Assembly: GCA_904502055.1 (NCBI GenBank)
Contig: CAJGDZ010000069.1
Location: 1 to 8,581, forward strand
Direction: 5' to 3'
DNA length: 8,581 nt
Source: an uncultured Clostridia bacterium
GTDB taxonomy: Bacteria > Bacillota > Clostridia > Oscillospirales > CAG-272
Shown here piece after piece: positions 1 through 7,078 of the stretch (positions are counted from its first letter, which is position 1; each line of letters starts with the position of its first letter). A program made the position numbers and the translations under genes. The notes under the pieces were generated by a model. That model was not told the DNA's origin. It saw only the letters and a program-made list of their open reading frames with translations, and did no database searches.

Positions 1-1742
1 ACCTTGGCTTCATCTATGCCGGGTACGCCTACATTGACATCAAGCACGTGCACACCCTTGTCCGCCTGGCGAATGCCCTCGGAAAGGATGTCTATGAGGT
101 ACGCTATACTGACCCCAAATGGGTATGTATGGAAGGTCACGCCGGCTTTTATTTTCCCGAAGGCGGAGAGGTCTTTGTCCGCCGCTATATCAGTACCTCG
201 GACGAGGAGTCCGGCGTGTTCGGCAACAATTTGGAGGAGGGAATTCGCTGGGAAGAGGCCGAGCAGCCCTTCTTTGAGGTTCGTCTGGAGCACGGCGAAA
301 ATCCGAAGGAGGCAAGCTATGCCTACGTGACCTTGCCGTACGCCACGCCCGACAGCTTGGATGCCTACGCCAAAAAGCCGAACATAGAGATTCTTTCCAA
401 CACCGAGGCCCTTCAAGCGGTACGCGAGAGGGAGAAGAGCATTGTGGGCTATGTGTTCCATAAGGCAGGAGCTTTTGAGGCAATTACGGTCGACAAGCCG
501 ATGCTGGTTATGACGATGCCGAAGGAAGAAAACCGACTGGAAATCAAGGTCAGCGATCCTACGCGTGAGCTTTCGGAAGCAAGGCTGACCCTGGACGGTG
601 AGTGGGGCATCGTAAGCTGTCACGAGCGTATTCGCGTGTCCTGTGAGAACGGAAAAACCACACTTTGCATCAACTTTAGCGCGGCTAACGGCCGAGGACT
701 TGATGCGGTTCTTGAAAAAATGCCCGACTATTGGCGCTCGAGCCTTGAGGATGTTGAGGAGACCCTTAAGCTTGTCAAACGCGGCAAGGTCAGCGTGATT
801 GCTACCTCGGCGGGCGGCAGACCCATCTATCAGGTGGAGTATGGCTGTTCAAACGTAAAGCTCGGCACCGCCAATCTTTGCAGCTCACTGGGGGCGAACA
901 GCAGTAAATATTATGCCGACAAATCGGGGGCGGATTACACGCCCACCTTCCTCATCGACGGCGCCATCCACGGCGGCGAGTTTGAGGGCACGGTAGCCAT
1001 TCTCAACCTCATCAAATTGATGGAGACGGGTACCGACTATCGTGGGGAAGCGCACCCCGAGCTGCTTGAAACGATGAACCGTCTGCATCTTGTTTTGGTG
1101 CCGATCAGCAACCCCGACGGCAGAAGCCGTGTTCCGTTCCGCTCGTTTGTGGGCAAGACCTTCTACGATCTCCGTTATTATAATCAAGGCACGTGGAAGG
1201 ACGGCACGCTTTGCGGTTGGCCGGGCTGTAAGACCGTTCACCCCATTAAGGATGCTTCGGAATTCCTTGGGGCCTACTTCACCGATGACGGCATCAATAT
1301 GATGCACGAGGATTATTTCAGCAATCACGTATGCAATGAAACACAGGCACTTTTTGAGATCTGCCGAAGGGAAGCGCCCGATTTTTCGGTGCTCCTTCAC
1401 GGCGGAAGCAATGCCACAAGCTGTCTTGTGCCGTATAACTATACCACCAAGGCCTCGCTGGATGAGGCGGTCAAGGTCAGCCGTAGCCTGAAGGAGCGCT
1501 GTGACGGCGAGGGCGTGCGCTATGAGATCTACAAGGGAAGCGGCTTTGGCGCAGGCTTTATGCTTTGCTCCGCGATGCATCACCTGTGCGGTGGCACGGT
1601 CATCACCTATGAATCCAATCAAGGCCTTTGTGACCACGGGAACGTGATCTATTCGTATGACGAGATCTACCGTTCGCACCTGCTTCTCTTTGAGGAGGTC
1701 GGAGAGCACCTCTTGGAGAAGTACGGAAAACCGAAGGTATAA
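1..1742 (+). CDS. M14-family zinc carboxypeptidase, 5' end missing
   Basis: The frame is open from the first full codon at base 3 to TAA at 1740-1742 (579 residues seen), so the true start lies left of the window; the GTG at 48 is only an internal codon. Counting from base 3, the C-terminal half carries the M14 signature: HGGE with zinc ligands His323 and Glu326, NPDGR at 370-374 (substrate-binding Asn/Arg region), the third zinc ligand His466 in LLHGGSN, and the catalytic Glu537 in TVITYESNQG. The first 250 or so residues look like an all-beta accessory region and match nothing I recognise. M14 enzymes remove C-terminal residues from peptides, and some bacterial members act on cell-wall peptides. 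The substrate cannot be told here, and any signal peptide would be off the window. A terminator follows 38 bases after the stop, so it is not part of the downstream polysaccharide operon. Confidence 0.87.
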   Translation, partial: LGFIYAGYAYIDIKHVHTLVRLANALGKDVYEVRYTDPKWVCMEGHAGFYFPEGGEVFVRRYISTSDEESGVFGNNLEEGIRWEEAEQPFFEVRLEHGENPKEASYAYVTLPYATPDSLDAYAKKPNIEILSNTEALQAVREREKSIVGYVFHKAGAFEAITVDKPMLVMTMPKEENRLEIKVSDPTRELSEARLTLDGEWGIVSCHERIRVSCENGKTTLCINFSAANGRGLDAVLEKMPDYWRSSLEDVEETLKLVKRGKVSVIATSAGGRPIYQVEYGCSNVKLGTANLCSSLGANSSKYYADKSGADYTPTFLIDGAIHGGEFEGTVAILNLIKLMETGTDYRGEAHPELLETMNRLHLVLVPISNPDGRSRVPFRSFVGKTFYDLRYYNQGTWKDGTLCGWPGCKTVHPIKDASEFLGAYFTDDGINMMHEDYFSNHVCNETQALFEICRREAPDFSVLLHGGSNATSCLVPYNYTTKASLDEAVKVSRSLKERCDGEGVRYEIYKGSGFGAGFMLCSAMHHLCGGTVITYESNQGLCDHGNVIYSYDEIYRSHLLLFEEVGEHLLEKYGKPKV

Positions 1743-1780
1743 AAGCTCCAAGTTGTATTTTTATACTATGAAACCAAAAC

Positions 1781-1811
1781 AAAAACGGAGTCCAATCGGG
1801 CTCCGTTTTTT
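1781..1811 (+). terminator. intrinsic terminator after the M14 gene
   Basis: A perfect 10-bp stem (AAAAACGGAG at 1781-1790 with CTCCGTTTTT at 1801-1810) is extended inward by a T-G and two C-G pairs around the loop AATC, and ends in a T-run. The A-run on the left arm means it could also stop transcription coming from the other direction. It ends the M14 transcript and insulates the operon that starts at about 1996. Confidence 0.88.
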
Positions 1812-1816
1812 GCTTT

Positions 1817-1900
1817 GCTTGGATTTACTTCCAAGCCCCTCCTGCACCTTGCGCGGTAGGGGGCGCTCGGTTCACGGTGGTGAGGGGGTGACTCGCATTG
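1817..1900. repeat. possible degenerate intergenic repeat (GC-rich, inverted repeats)
   Basis: This non-coding stretch is denser in short inverted repeats and GC than its surroundings. Seen: GCTTGGA (1817-1823) with TCCAAGC (1830-1836), loop of 6; GCCCC (1835-1839) with GGGGC (1860-1864), which competes with the first stem; and TCAC (1872-1875) with GTGA (1880-1883), followed by a G-run. The overall pattern of a C-rich arm, G-rich arm, second small hairpin and G-run is reminiscent of short interspersed intergenic repeats seen in many gut Clostridia. I cannot confirm a family from one copy. No terminal direct repeats or transposase are visible. Confidence 0.3.
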
Positions 1901-1961
1901 CCTATGAGGTCTGCCGGGTGAAAATATTATGAAATTTGTTGGGTGTATCGACAACTTACTC

Positions 1962-1990
1962 TTGACATTTTAGTGATTTTATAGTATTAT
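1962..1990 (+). promoter_or_regulatory. sigma-70/SigA-type promoter of the polysaccharide operon
   Basis: TTGACA at 1962-1967 is a perfect -35, and TATTAT at 1985-1990 matches 5 of 6 -10 bases with an ideal 17-base AT-rich spacer. Transcription should start near 1996-1998. It is the only strong promoter seen between the M14 terminator and the end of the window, so it probably drives every gene from the phosphoglycosyl transferase onward. Its near-consensus form suggests high basal activity, with any control exerted after initiation or by a repressor not visible here. Confidence 0.78.
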
Positions 1991-1996
1991 ATATTA

Positions 1997-2142
1997 TGTA
2001 TAGGTATGAATATTTTTGGGCGTTGTTTCTGTGCAATTTGGCAATCTGCTCCGGAACCCGGCGAAACGAGATAAAACCCTTTGGTCGGGGATTCGGTTGT
2101 GCAAAAGAGCAAGGCACACAAAAAGAATGGGGGTTGAGGAAC
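1997..2142 (+). promoter_or_regulatory. long structured 5' leader, class not recognised
   Basis: About 145 bases separate the predicted transcription start from the first gene. Nested pairings are possible: TGTGC (2030-2034) with GCACA (2114-2118), TGCTC (2047-2051) with GAGCA (2107-2111), and CCGGA-A-CCC (2051-2059) with GGG-A-TTCGG (2088-2096, one G-U pair and one A/A mismatch). The loop bases AACCC (2075-2079) could also pair with GGGTT (2131-2135), just upstream of the GAGGA ribosome binding site. It matches no riboswitch class I know, and there is no intrinsic terminator in it, so if it is regulatory it would more likely act on translation or antitermination. The pairings are found by eye with no covariation support. 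Confidence 0.35.
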
Positions 2143-2784
2143 ATGTATAAGCACTTTTTTAAACGGTTGATGGATATCATCCTCTCTTTGATCGGTATTT
2201 CCGTGTTGGCCTTACCGATGCTCGTGATTGCCATCCTTGTCAAAATTGACTCGCGCGGTCCGGTTCTTTTTAAGCAGAAGCGCATTGGATACAAGGGAAA
2301 GGTATTTGAAATTTGGAAATTTCGCACGATGTGTGTCGGCGCGGAGCAAATGGGCTCCGGCGTATATTCGGGTAAGGGTGATTCGCGTGTGACCCGCGTG
2401 GGCAACATTCTCAGAAAGACCAGCCTGGACGAGATCCCTCAGCTTTTCAATACGCTTGTGGGCACGATGAGCTTTATCGGCCCCCGTCCCCCGCTTACAT
2501 ATCATCCTTGGCCCATCGAGGAATACACCGATGAGCAACGCCGCATGTTTGACGTTCGACCGGGTATCACCGGCTGGGCGCAGGTGAACGGACGCAAGGG
2601 CGTGGAGTGGAATCACCGCATTGAGCTGAACGTTTGGTACGTGGACCACGTATCGCTTTGGCTGGATATCAAGATCCTGTTTCTGACGGTATGGAAGGTG
2701 GTATCCAATGCGGATAACGAAAACACGGAAGCTACGGTGGTCAAAGCCGAAGGTGAGGCAGAAAAGGAAAAGGTACAGAAATAA
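2143..2784 (+). CDS. small monotopic phosphoglycosyl transferase (initiating sugar transferase)
   Basis: This 213-residue enzyme moves a phosphosugar from a UDP-sugar to undecaprenyl phosphate, the first step of lipid-linked glycan assembly at the cytoplasmic face of the membrane. The N-terminal hydrophobic segment (about 11-33) is the re-entrant membrane helix of the PglC-like class. It is followed by KFRTM (59-63), the catalytic Asp96-Glu97 in TSLDEIPQ, FIGPRPP (111-117) and RPGITGWAQVNGR (139-151). Its size equals the catalytic core alone, unlike the long WbaP/WcaJ forms with extra membrane helices. The start at 2143 gives the usual MYKxFFKRLMD opening. GAGGA sits only 2 bases upstream, a short spacing. 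The last 13 residues are an extra charged Lys/Glu tail. First gene of the operon; its stop overlaps the next start (TAATG). The sugar it transfers cannot be read from the sequence. Confidence 0.93.
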   Translation: MYKHFFKRLMDIILSLIGISVLALPMLVIAILVKIDSRGPVLFKQKRIGYKGKVFEIWKFRTMCVGAEQMGSGVYSGKGDSRVTRVGNILRKTSLDEIPQLFNTLVGTMSFIGPRPPLTYHPWPIEEYTDEQRRMFDVRPGITGWAQVNGRKGVEWNHRIELNVWYVDHVSLWLDIKILFLTVWKVVSNADNENTEATVVKAEGEAEKEKVQK

Positions 2785-3623
2785 TGGCACTGAAGCTGAT
2801 GTATATCACCAATCGCCCCGAGGTGGCTCAGATCGCGGAGAGCGCCGGGGTTGACCGGATCTTTGTGGATCTTGAATACATAGGAAAAGCCGACAGGCAG
2901 GGCGGAATGGATACCGTCCAGTCGCGCCACACGCTTGAGGATGTCAAGCGCATTTCCGAGTCTATTCAAGCGGCTGAGCTTCTGGTGCGTGTCAATCCCA
3001 TTCACGATGCGACTGCACAATACGGCTCCTCCGAGGACGAAATAAATGCAGCCATTGAAAACGGTGCCGACATTCTGATGCTTCCGTTTTTCAAGCGTGT
3101 TGACGAGGTGAGGCGTTTTTTGAGGGCCGTGGACGGAAGAGCCAAAACGATGCTTTTGCTGGAAACACCGGAGGCGGTGGAGATTGTTGACGACATTTTG
3201 CGCTTGGATGGAATCGACTCGATCCATATCGGCCTCAACGACCTCAGCCTCGGCTATGGAAAGAAGTTTATGTTTGAGCCGCTTGCCGAGGGCTTGGTGG
3301 AAACGCTTTGCTCCAAATTCCGAAAGGCGGGAATTGCCTATGGCTTTGGCGGCATAGCGGCGTTGGGAAAGGGAATGATCCCGGCGGAGATGGTGATTAT
3401 GGAGCATTACCGTCTGGGGTCGACATGTGCCATTCTTTCCCGTAGCTTTTGCAACGTGGACAAGATCGATCATTTGGGTGTCATTGCTTCTACCTTCATC
3501 GACGGACTTCTCGAGATCCGTGCCTTTGAGGACAAGTGCGTCTCGACGGACTCGGGCTCCTTTGAGGACAACCGTTTGGAATTTGCAAGACGCGTGAAAG
3601 AAATTTGCGGAGGCATACTGTGA
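2784..3623 (+). CDS. HpcH/HpaI-type aldolase (citrate lyase beta-like) in a polysaccharide operon
   Basis: This 279-residue protein is a TIM-barrel of the HpcH/HpaI family, whose metal-dependent members join pyruvate (or a related enol donor) to an aldehyde, or cleave the product. Aligned by eye to E. coli HpaI, the donor-binding Arg is Arg69 (LLVRVNP), and the metal ligands are Glu127 (LLLETPEAVE) and Asp153 (GLNDLSLGYG). Two departures are clear. HpaI's catalytic His45 in DGEH is Tyr32 here (DLEY), and the loop between the barrel strands before the metal Glu is much shorter. The reaction may therefore differ from simple pyruvate aldol chemistry. The ATG overlaps the transferase stop by one base, and its own stop overlaps the dehydrogenase start. 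This arrangement suggests it makes or modifies a small acid used by this glycan pathway; that role is inference. Confidence 0.83.
   Translation: MALKLMYITNRPEVAQIAESAGVDRIFVDLEYIGKADRQGGMDTVQSRHTLEDVKRISESIQAAELLVRVNPIHDATAQYGSSEDEINAAIENGADILMLPFFKRVDEVRRFLRAVDGRAKTMLLLETPEAVEIVDDILRLDGIDSIHIGLNDLSLGYGKKFMFEPLAEGLVETLCSKFRKAGIAYGFGGIAALGKGMIPAEMVIMEHYRLGSTCAILSRSFCNVDKIDHLGVIASTFIDGLLEIRAFEDKCVSTDSGSFEDNRLEFARRVKEICGGIL
3609..3613 (+). promoter_or_regulatory. ribosome binding site that fixes a GTG start
   Basis: GGAGG inside the end of the aldolase gene lies 6 bases before GTG at 3620. This makes GTG 3620 the start of the dehydrogenase rather than the TTG at 3605, which would place the ribosome binding site inside the coding region. 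Confidence 0.75.
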
Positions 3624-4519
3624 ACCTGCTGATAACCGGCGCCTGGAACGGTGCTAAGGAGCATATATCGGAAATCGAGGCACTTGGACATTCCGTTGTT
3701 TTTATGCAACAGGAGGCCGAGGCGCTCCCGTGTGACCCTATGTGGGTTGAGGGCGTGATCGGAAACGGGCTGTTTTTGTCTCACGAAATAGAGCAGTTTG
3801 AAAATCTGCGCTATATCCAGCTGACAAGCGCCGGCTATGATCGTGTGCCGATGGATTATGTCCGCAAAAACGGCATTGAGATCCACAACGCGCGCGGCGT
3901 ATACAGCATTCCTATGGCGGAATTTGCGCTTTGCGGCGTGATGTCGCTTTTGGGACGTATGCTGGCTTTTGCCAAAAGTGCGGCCGCACATCGGTGGGAA
4001 AAGCAGAGAGGCGTTCGGGAGCTGTTTGGAAAGACGGTTGCCATTGTGGGCTGCGGTAACGTGGGCACCGAATGCGCAAAACGTTTTTCGGCGATGGGCT
4101 GCCGTGTGCTTGGTGTGGATCTTTATCCGCGCGAGGATGCTTGCTACGAGAGCATATTGCCGCTGGAACAGCTTTACGAGGCGCTGAAGGAGGCCGATGC
4201 CGTGGTGCTGACGCTTCCTTATACTGGGGAGACCCACCATCTGATGGATGCGGAGGCGCTCTTGCAGATGAAGCAGGGGGCGATTCTTGTTAACATTGCC
4301 CGAGGGGGAGTAGTGGATACCAAGGCTTTGATCACGGCTCTTACCGACGGCCGCCTTGGCGGTGCGGTGCTCGACGTTTTTGAGGAGGAGCCGCTTTCCG
4401 AGGACTCACCGCTCTGGGAGCTTGAAAACGTGATCGTCACCCCGCACAACAGCTTTGTGGGAGACGGAAATGCTGAGCGATTGCTTCGGGTCATTTTAAA
4501 AAATCTGTCCGAAAGATAA
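3620..4519 (+). CDS. D-isomer-specific 2-hydroxyacid dehydrogenase
   Basis: This 299-residue NAD-dependent oxidoreductase reduces a 2-oxoacid to a D-2-hydroxyacid, or the reverse. The catalytic domain is split around a central Rossmann domain as usual. Seen motifs: GCGNVG (144-149) for the dinucleotide, Asp167 at the end of the second strand (VLGVDLYPR), which favours NADH over NADPH, Arg228 in NIARGGVVD, the acidic residue within Glu255-257 (DVFEEEPL), and His276 in VTPHNS. The full Arg/Glu/His catalytic set is present, so it should be active. GTG is chosen as start because of the GGAGG at 3609-3613; it overlaps the aldolase stop by four bases (GTGA), which implies translational coupling. 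The natural substrate may be the 2-oxoacid made by the neighbouring aldolase. Phosphoglycerate dehydrogenase is less likely, since the extra C-terminal regulatory domain and serine-pathway neighbours are absent. Confidence 0.88.
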   Translation: MNLLITGAWNGAKEHISEIEALGHSVVFMQQEAEALPCDPMWVEGVIGNGLFLSHEIEQFENLRYIQLTSAGYDRVPMDYVRKNGIEIHNARGVYSIPMAEFALCGVMSLLGRMLAFAKSAAAHRWEKQRGVRELFGKTVAIVGCGNVGTECAKRFSAMGCRVLGVDLYPREDACYESILPLEQLYEALKEADAVVLTLPYTGETHHLMDAEALLQMKQGAILVNIARGGVVDTKALITALTDGRLGGAVLDVFEEEPLSEDSPLWELENVIVTPHNSFVGDGNAERLLRVILKNLSER

Positions 4520-4534
4520 AAGGATTTTTGAGTT

Positions 4535-5743
4535 ATGCAAAAAAAAGACGTTTTACTGATTGCAAATTATTGGCATTTTGAGGAGGAGAAGGCGAGCAGC
4601 CGGTATCGCTCCTTTGCGGATATTCTGTGTAAGGAGTATAACTTGGAGGTCATTACCTCTACCTTTTGCCATTTGAAAAAGACTCAGCGTGACGAGCAAG
4701 CGCTGGGGCTTGATAAGCTTGAATATAAAATGACACTTCAATATGAGCCGGGCTACCCGAAAAATATTTGCTTGCGCCGGATCTTAAGTTATACAAAATT
4801 CGGAAAGAACGTGCTTAAATATCTGAAAGCCAGAAAAAAGCCGGATTGCATTATCGTTTCCGTCCCTTCACTTGTTGTTGCCGACTGCGTAACTCAATTT
4901 GCCAAGAAGAACGGGATTCCTGTTATTATTGACGTTCAGGATCTTTGGCCGGAGGCTTTTAAAATGGCATTGAATATTCCGGTCGTTTCCGATATTCTGT
5001 TCTATCCCATGAAACGGCAGGCACGCCGTATTTACCGCAATGCGGACGAGATTATGGCGGTTTCGGATACTTATGTTTCGCTTGCCAAAGAGCAAAACCC
5101 GAATTGCGGGGGACTTAGCATTTATATCGGTACGGATAGTGAGCTTGTAAAAAGCAAGATGAGCACTTGCTCGGTAAATAAGCCTGAGGATGAGTTCTGG
5201 ATTGGTTATGTTGGTGCCTTGGGGCATAGCTACGATATTAAATCTTGCATTTTGGCCCTCAAGCGCATCAAGGAGCAGGGAGTCGATAATGCTGTTTTCA
5301 AGGTGATGGGCGAGGGCGTTTTGCGCAAAGAATTCGAGGAGTTTGCTGAAACGCAAGGGGTTCGTTGTGATTTTACCGGCCTTTTGGAATACGGACAAAT
5401 GATGCGGACGCTTTCAGCGTGTGACATTGCCTTGAATCCCATTGTTGGAACGTCGGTTTCCTCCATTATCAACAAGGTTTCGGATTATGCCGCTGCCGGT
5501 ATGCCCGTTGTGAATACGCAAAACAGCGAGGAATACAGAAGGCTGTTGGAGGAGTATGAGGCGGGAATCAACGTGGAAAACGGAAATCATGAGGCCCTGG
5601 CCGACGCTATTTTACGCTTGTACCGCGACGCTGACCAAAGAAGCCATATGCGCCAAAATGCATACCGTATGTTTGAGGAAAAATTTGACAGACAAAAAAC
5701 CTATCACAAGCTGGTTTCAAAAATCGAAGAGTTACTGAAATAA
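4535..5743 (+). CDS. GT4-type glycosyltransferase (DLWPE group)
   Basis: This 402-residue protein has the two-Rossmann GT-B fold, adding a sugar from a nucleotide donor to a lipid-linked acceptor with retention of configuration. The N-terminal acceptor domain includes SSRYRSFAD (21-29) and IIDVQDLWPEAF (131-142), a motif typical of the WbuB-like group from O-antigen and capsule loci. The C-terminal donor domain opens near 222 (FWIGYVGALG) and carries VMGEG (257-261), FTGLLEYGQM (280-289) and NKVSDYAAAGMPVVN (313-327). No signal peptide is seen. It starts 15 bases after the dehydrogenase stop, with AAAGGA 11 bases before the ATG, a loose spacing. By eye its DNA is clearly AT-richer than the flanking genes, which suggests a separate origin. 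Donor and linkage cannot be told. Confidence 0.9.
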   Translation: MQKKDVLLIANYWHFEEEKASSRYRSFADILCKEYNLEVITSTFCHLKKTQRDEQALGLDKLEYKMTLQYEPGYPKNICLRRILSYTKFGKNVLKYLKARKKPDCIIVSVPSLVVADCVTQFAKKNGIPVIIDVQDLWPEAFKMALNIPVVSDILFYPMKRQARRIYRNADEIMAVSDTYVSLAKEQNPNCGGLSIYIGTDSELVKSKMSTCSVNKPEDEFWIGYVGALGHSYDIKSCILALKRIKEQGVDNAVFKVMGEGVLRKEFEEFAETQGVRCDFTGLLEYGQMMRTLSACDIALNPIVGTSVSSIINKVSDYAAAGMPVVNTQNSEEYRRLLEEYEAGINVENGNHEALADAILRLYRDADQRSHMRQNAYRMFEEKFDRQKTYHKLVSKIEELLK

Positions 5744-5751
5744 ACATCTGT

Positions 5752-5757
5752 AGGTGG
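5752..5757 (+). promoter_or_regulatory. ribosome binding site that selects ATG 5766
   Basis: AGGTGG ends 8 bases before ATG 5766, which begins the canonical MKVLILSHNP strand. The upstream GTG at 5754 lies within this site and is rejected as a start. Confidence 0.7.
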
Positions 5758-5765
5758 TTAAAACG

Positions 5766-7052
5766 ATGAAAGTACTGATACTGAGTCACAATCCAATGAC
5801 CACACATAACAATATGGGAAAAACCATGGCCACGCTTTTTCGCGCGTTTGCGCCCGAGGAGCTTTGCCACCTTTACGTCTATCCCACGATCCCGGATGTG
5901 GATATGTGTGCTTCCTATTATCGGATCACCGATAAGGATGTTTTGAAAAGCTATTTCCGCTTTCGCGTTAAGGGGCGTGAGATTGGGCATAGCGAGATCA
6001 ATACCGAAAAGCATGAGCTTTACGAAAATGAGCGGGACGAGTCGCTGTATCGCAATAAGAAGAACAAGACGCCGTTCCGTATGCTGATGCGCGACTGTAT
6101 GTGGCGATTTTCCCGCTGGTACGAAAAGGGGCTGGATGCCTGGATCCGCGAGCAAAAGCCCACGCACCTCTTCCTTGCGCCCGGCTCGGCTAAATTTATT
6201 TACGACGTGGCAATCAAGATTGCCAAAAAGCATAATCTGCCGCTGATCACTTACATTTGCGACGATTATTATTTTGTTAAGCCTGCCGCTACGCTTCTGG
6301 GGCGCATTCAGCAGAAAAGTCTGCGCCGAAAAATGGACAAGACCCTTGCGCGTTCTCATCAGATCATCACGATCTGTCACGAGCTGGAGAAGCTCTACGG
6401 TGAGAAATTTGGCGTGCCGACCGTCACGGTGATGACCGGTTCGGATTTTTCGGTGGCATCGGCTCCGCGTGAGCGCTCGGAGATTCGGTCGCTGGTTTAT
6501 ATGGGCAACATTCGTTGCAATCGTTTTCGCTCCTTGGCCGAGATCGGTCGCGCACTGGATGAGATCAATCGCGAGAGGGGCACCGCCTGTACGCTGAAAA
6601 TATACAGCGGACAGCGTGACAAAGATATTCTTGAGCTGCTTGAGCCCATTCAGTCTGTGGAGTTTTGCGGCTTTGTTTCGGGCGAGGAATTCCGCCGCAC
6701 CTTTGAGAGCGCCGATATGCTTTTGCATGTGGAAGCGTTTGACGAGGAGAGCATGGACCTTGTCAAGCATTCGGTTTCGACCAAGATTGCCGACAGCTTG
6801 TCCTCGGGGATTCCGTTTTTTGCTTTTGCCCCTGAGAATATCGCATCGATGGGCTACTTGCTTCGCAACGGTTGTGCCTTGACTTGCACCGAGGCGTGCA
6901 ATTTGAAGGAAAAACTTTGCAAGGCACTGTTTGACGAGGAGCTGCGCTGCGAGACTGTTTCTCGCGCACTCGAAATAGCCCGCCAAAATCACGAGGGCGC
7001 TTCGGTTGCCGAAAACATAAGACGTGTGATCGCGGCGATTATGGGGAACTGA
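5766..7052 (+). CDS. GT-B fold glycosyltransferase, divergent GT4-like
   Basis: The 428-residue protein begins with a Rossmann strand and Gly loop (MKVLILSHNP to about residue 20, including NNMGK), with an acceptor domain ending near FLAPGSAKFIYDVA (136-149) and LITYICDDYYF (160-170). The donor domain begins about 241 (RSLVYMGNIR) and includes the stretch LLHVEAFDEESMDLVKHSVS (319-338), then TKIADSLSSGIPFF (339-352), which corresponds to the nucleotide-sugar binding segment. The classic E-x7-E is not intact: an Asp (343) occupies the second Glu position. This is a known style in exopolysaccharide-locus transferases, so it need not mean inactivity. A basic, polar insert at about 80-105 could touch the membrane or the acceptor. 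It follows the previous transferase by 22 bases and is probably co-transcribed. Specificity is unknown. Confidence 0.85.
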   Translation: MKVLILSHNPMTTHNNMGKTMATLFRAFAPEELCHLYVYPTIPDVDMCASYYRITDKDVLKSYFRFRVKGREIGHSEINTEKHELYENERDESLYRNKKNKTPFRMLMRDCMWRFSRWYEKGLDAWIREQKPTHLFLAPGSAKFIYDVAIKIAKKHNLPLITYICDDYYFVKPAATLLGRIQQKSLRRKMDKTLARSHQIITICHELEKLYGEKFGVPTVTVMTGSDFSVASAPRERSEIRSLVYMGNIRCNRFRSLAEIGRALDEINRERGTACTLKIYSGQRDKDILELLEPIQSVEFCGFVSGEEFRRTFESADMLLHVEAFDEESMDLVKHSVSTKIADSLSSGIPFFAFAPENIASMGYLLRNGCALTCTEACNLKEKLCKALFDEELRCETVSRALEIARQNHEGASVAENIRRVIAAIMGN

Positions 7053-7078
7053 AAACAAAGAAAGGGAGGGAAGGCAAC

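Noticed and set aside
885..1751. Minus-strand open frame of 288 codons opposite the M14 peptidase.
   Set aside because: The + strand frame carries all M14 catalytic residues over the same bases; the minus frame has no recognisable motif or ribosome binding site.
1657..1954. Small open frames on both strands across the terminator and the repeat-like segment.
   Set aside because: They run through the intrinsic terminator, have no ribosome binding site, and give low-complexity translations.
1938..1955. Inverted repeat GTTG/CAAC just upstream of the -35, possible operator.
   Set aside because: Arms of 4 bp with a 10-base spacer occur often by chance, and there is no second copy.
1996..2142. In-frame ATG at 1996 that would add 49 residues to the phosphoglycosyl transferase.
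   Set aside because: It lies at the predicted transcription start with no ribosome binding site, the extension is unlike family N-termini, and the typical MYKxFFKRLMD start follows at 2143.
3620..4519. Assignment of the dehydrogenase as serine-pathway phosphoglycerate dehydrogenase.
   Set aside because: It is a bare 299-residue catalytic unit without regulatory domain and has no serine-pathway neighbour; a generic 2-hydroxyacid dehydrogenase call is safer.
5607..7058. Long open frame on the minus strand (483 codons) opposite the second and first glycosyltransferases.
   Set aside because: It is antisense to clear enzyme genes, its translation matches no family, and it spans the junction of two + strand genes; it is a product of codon bias.
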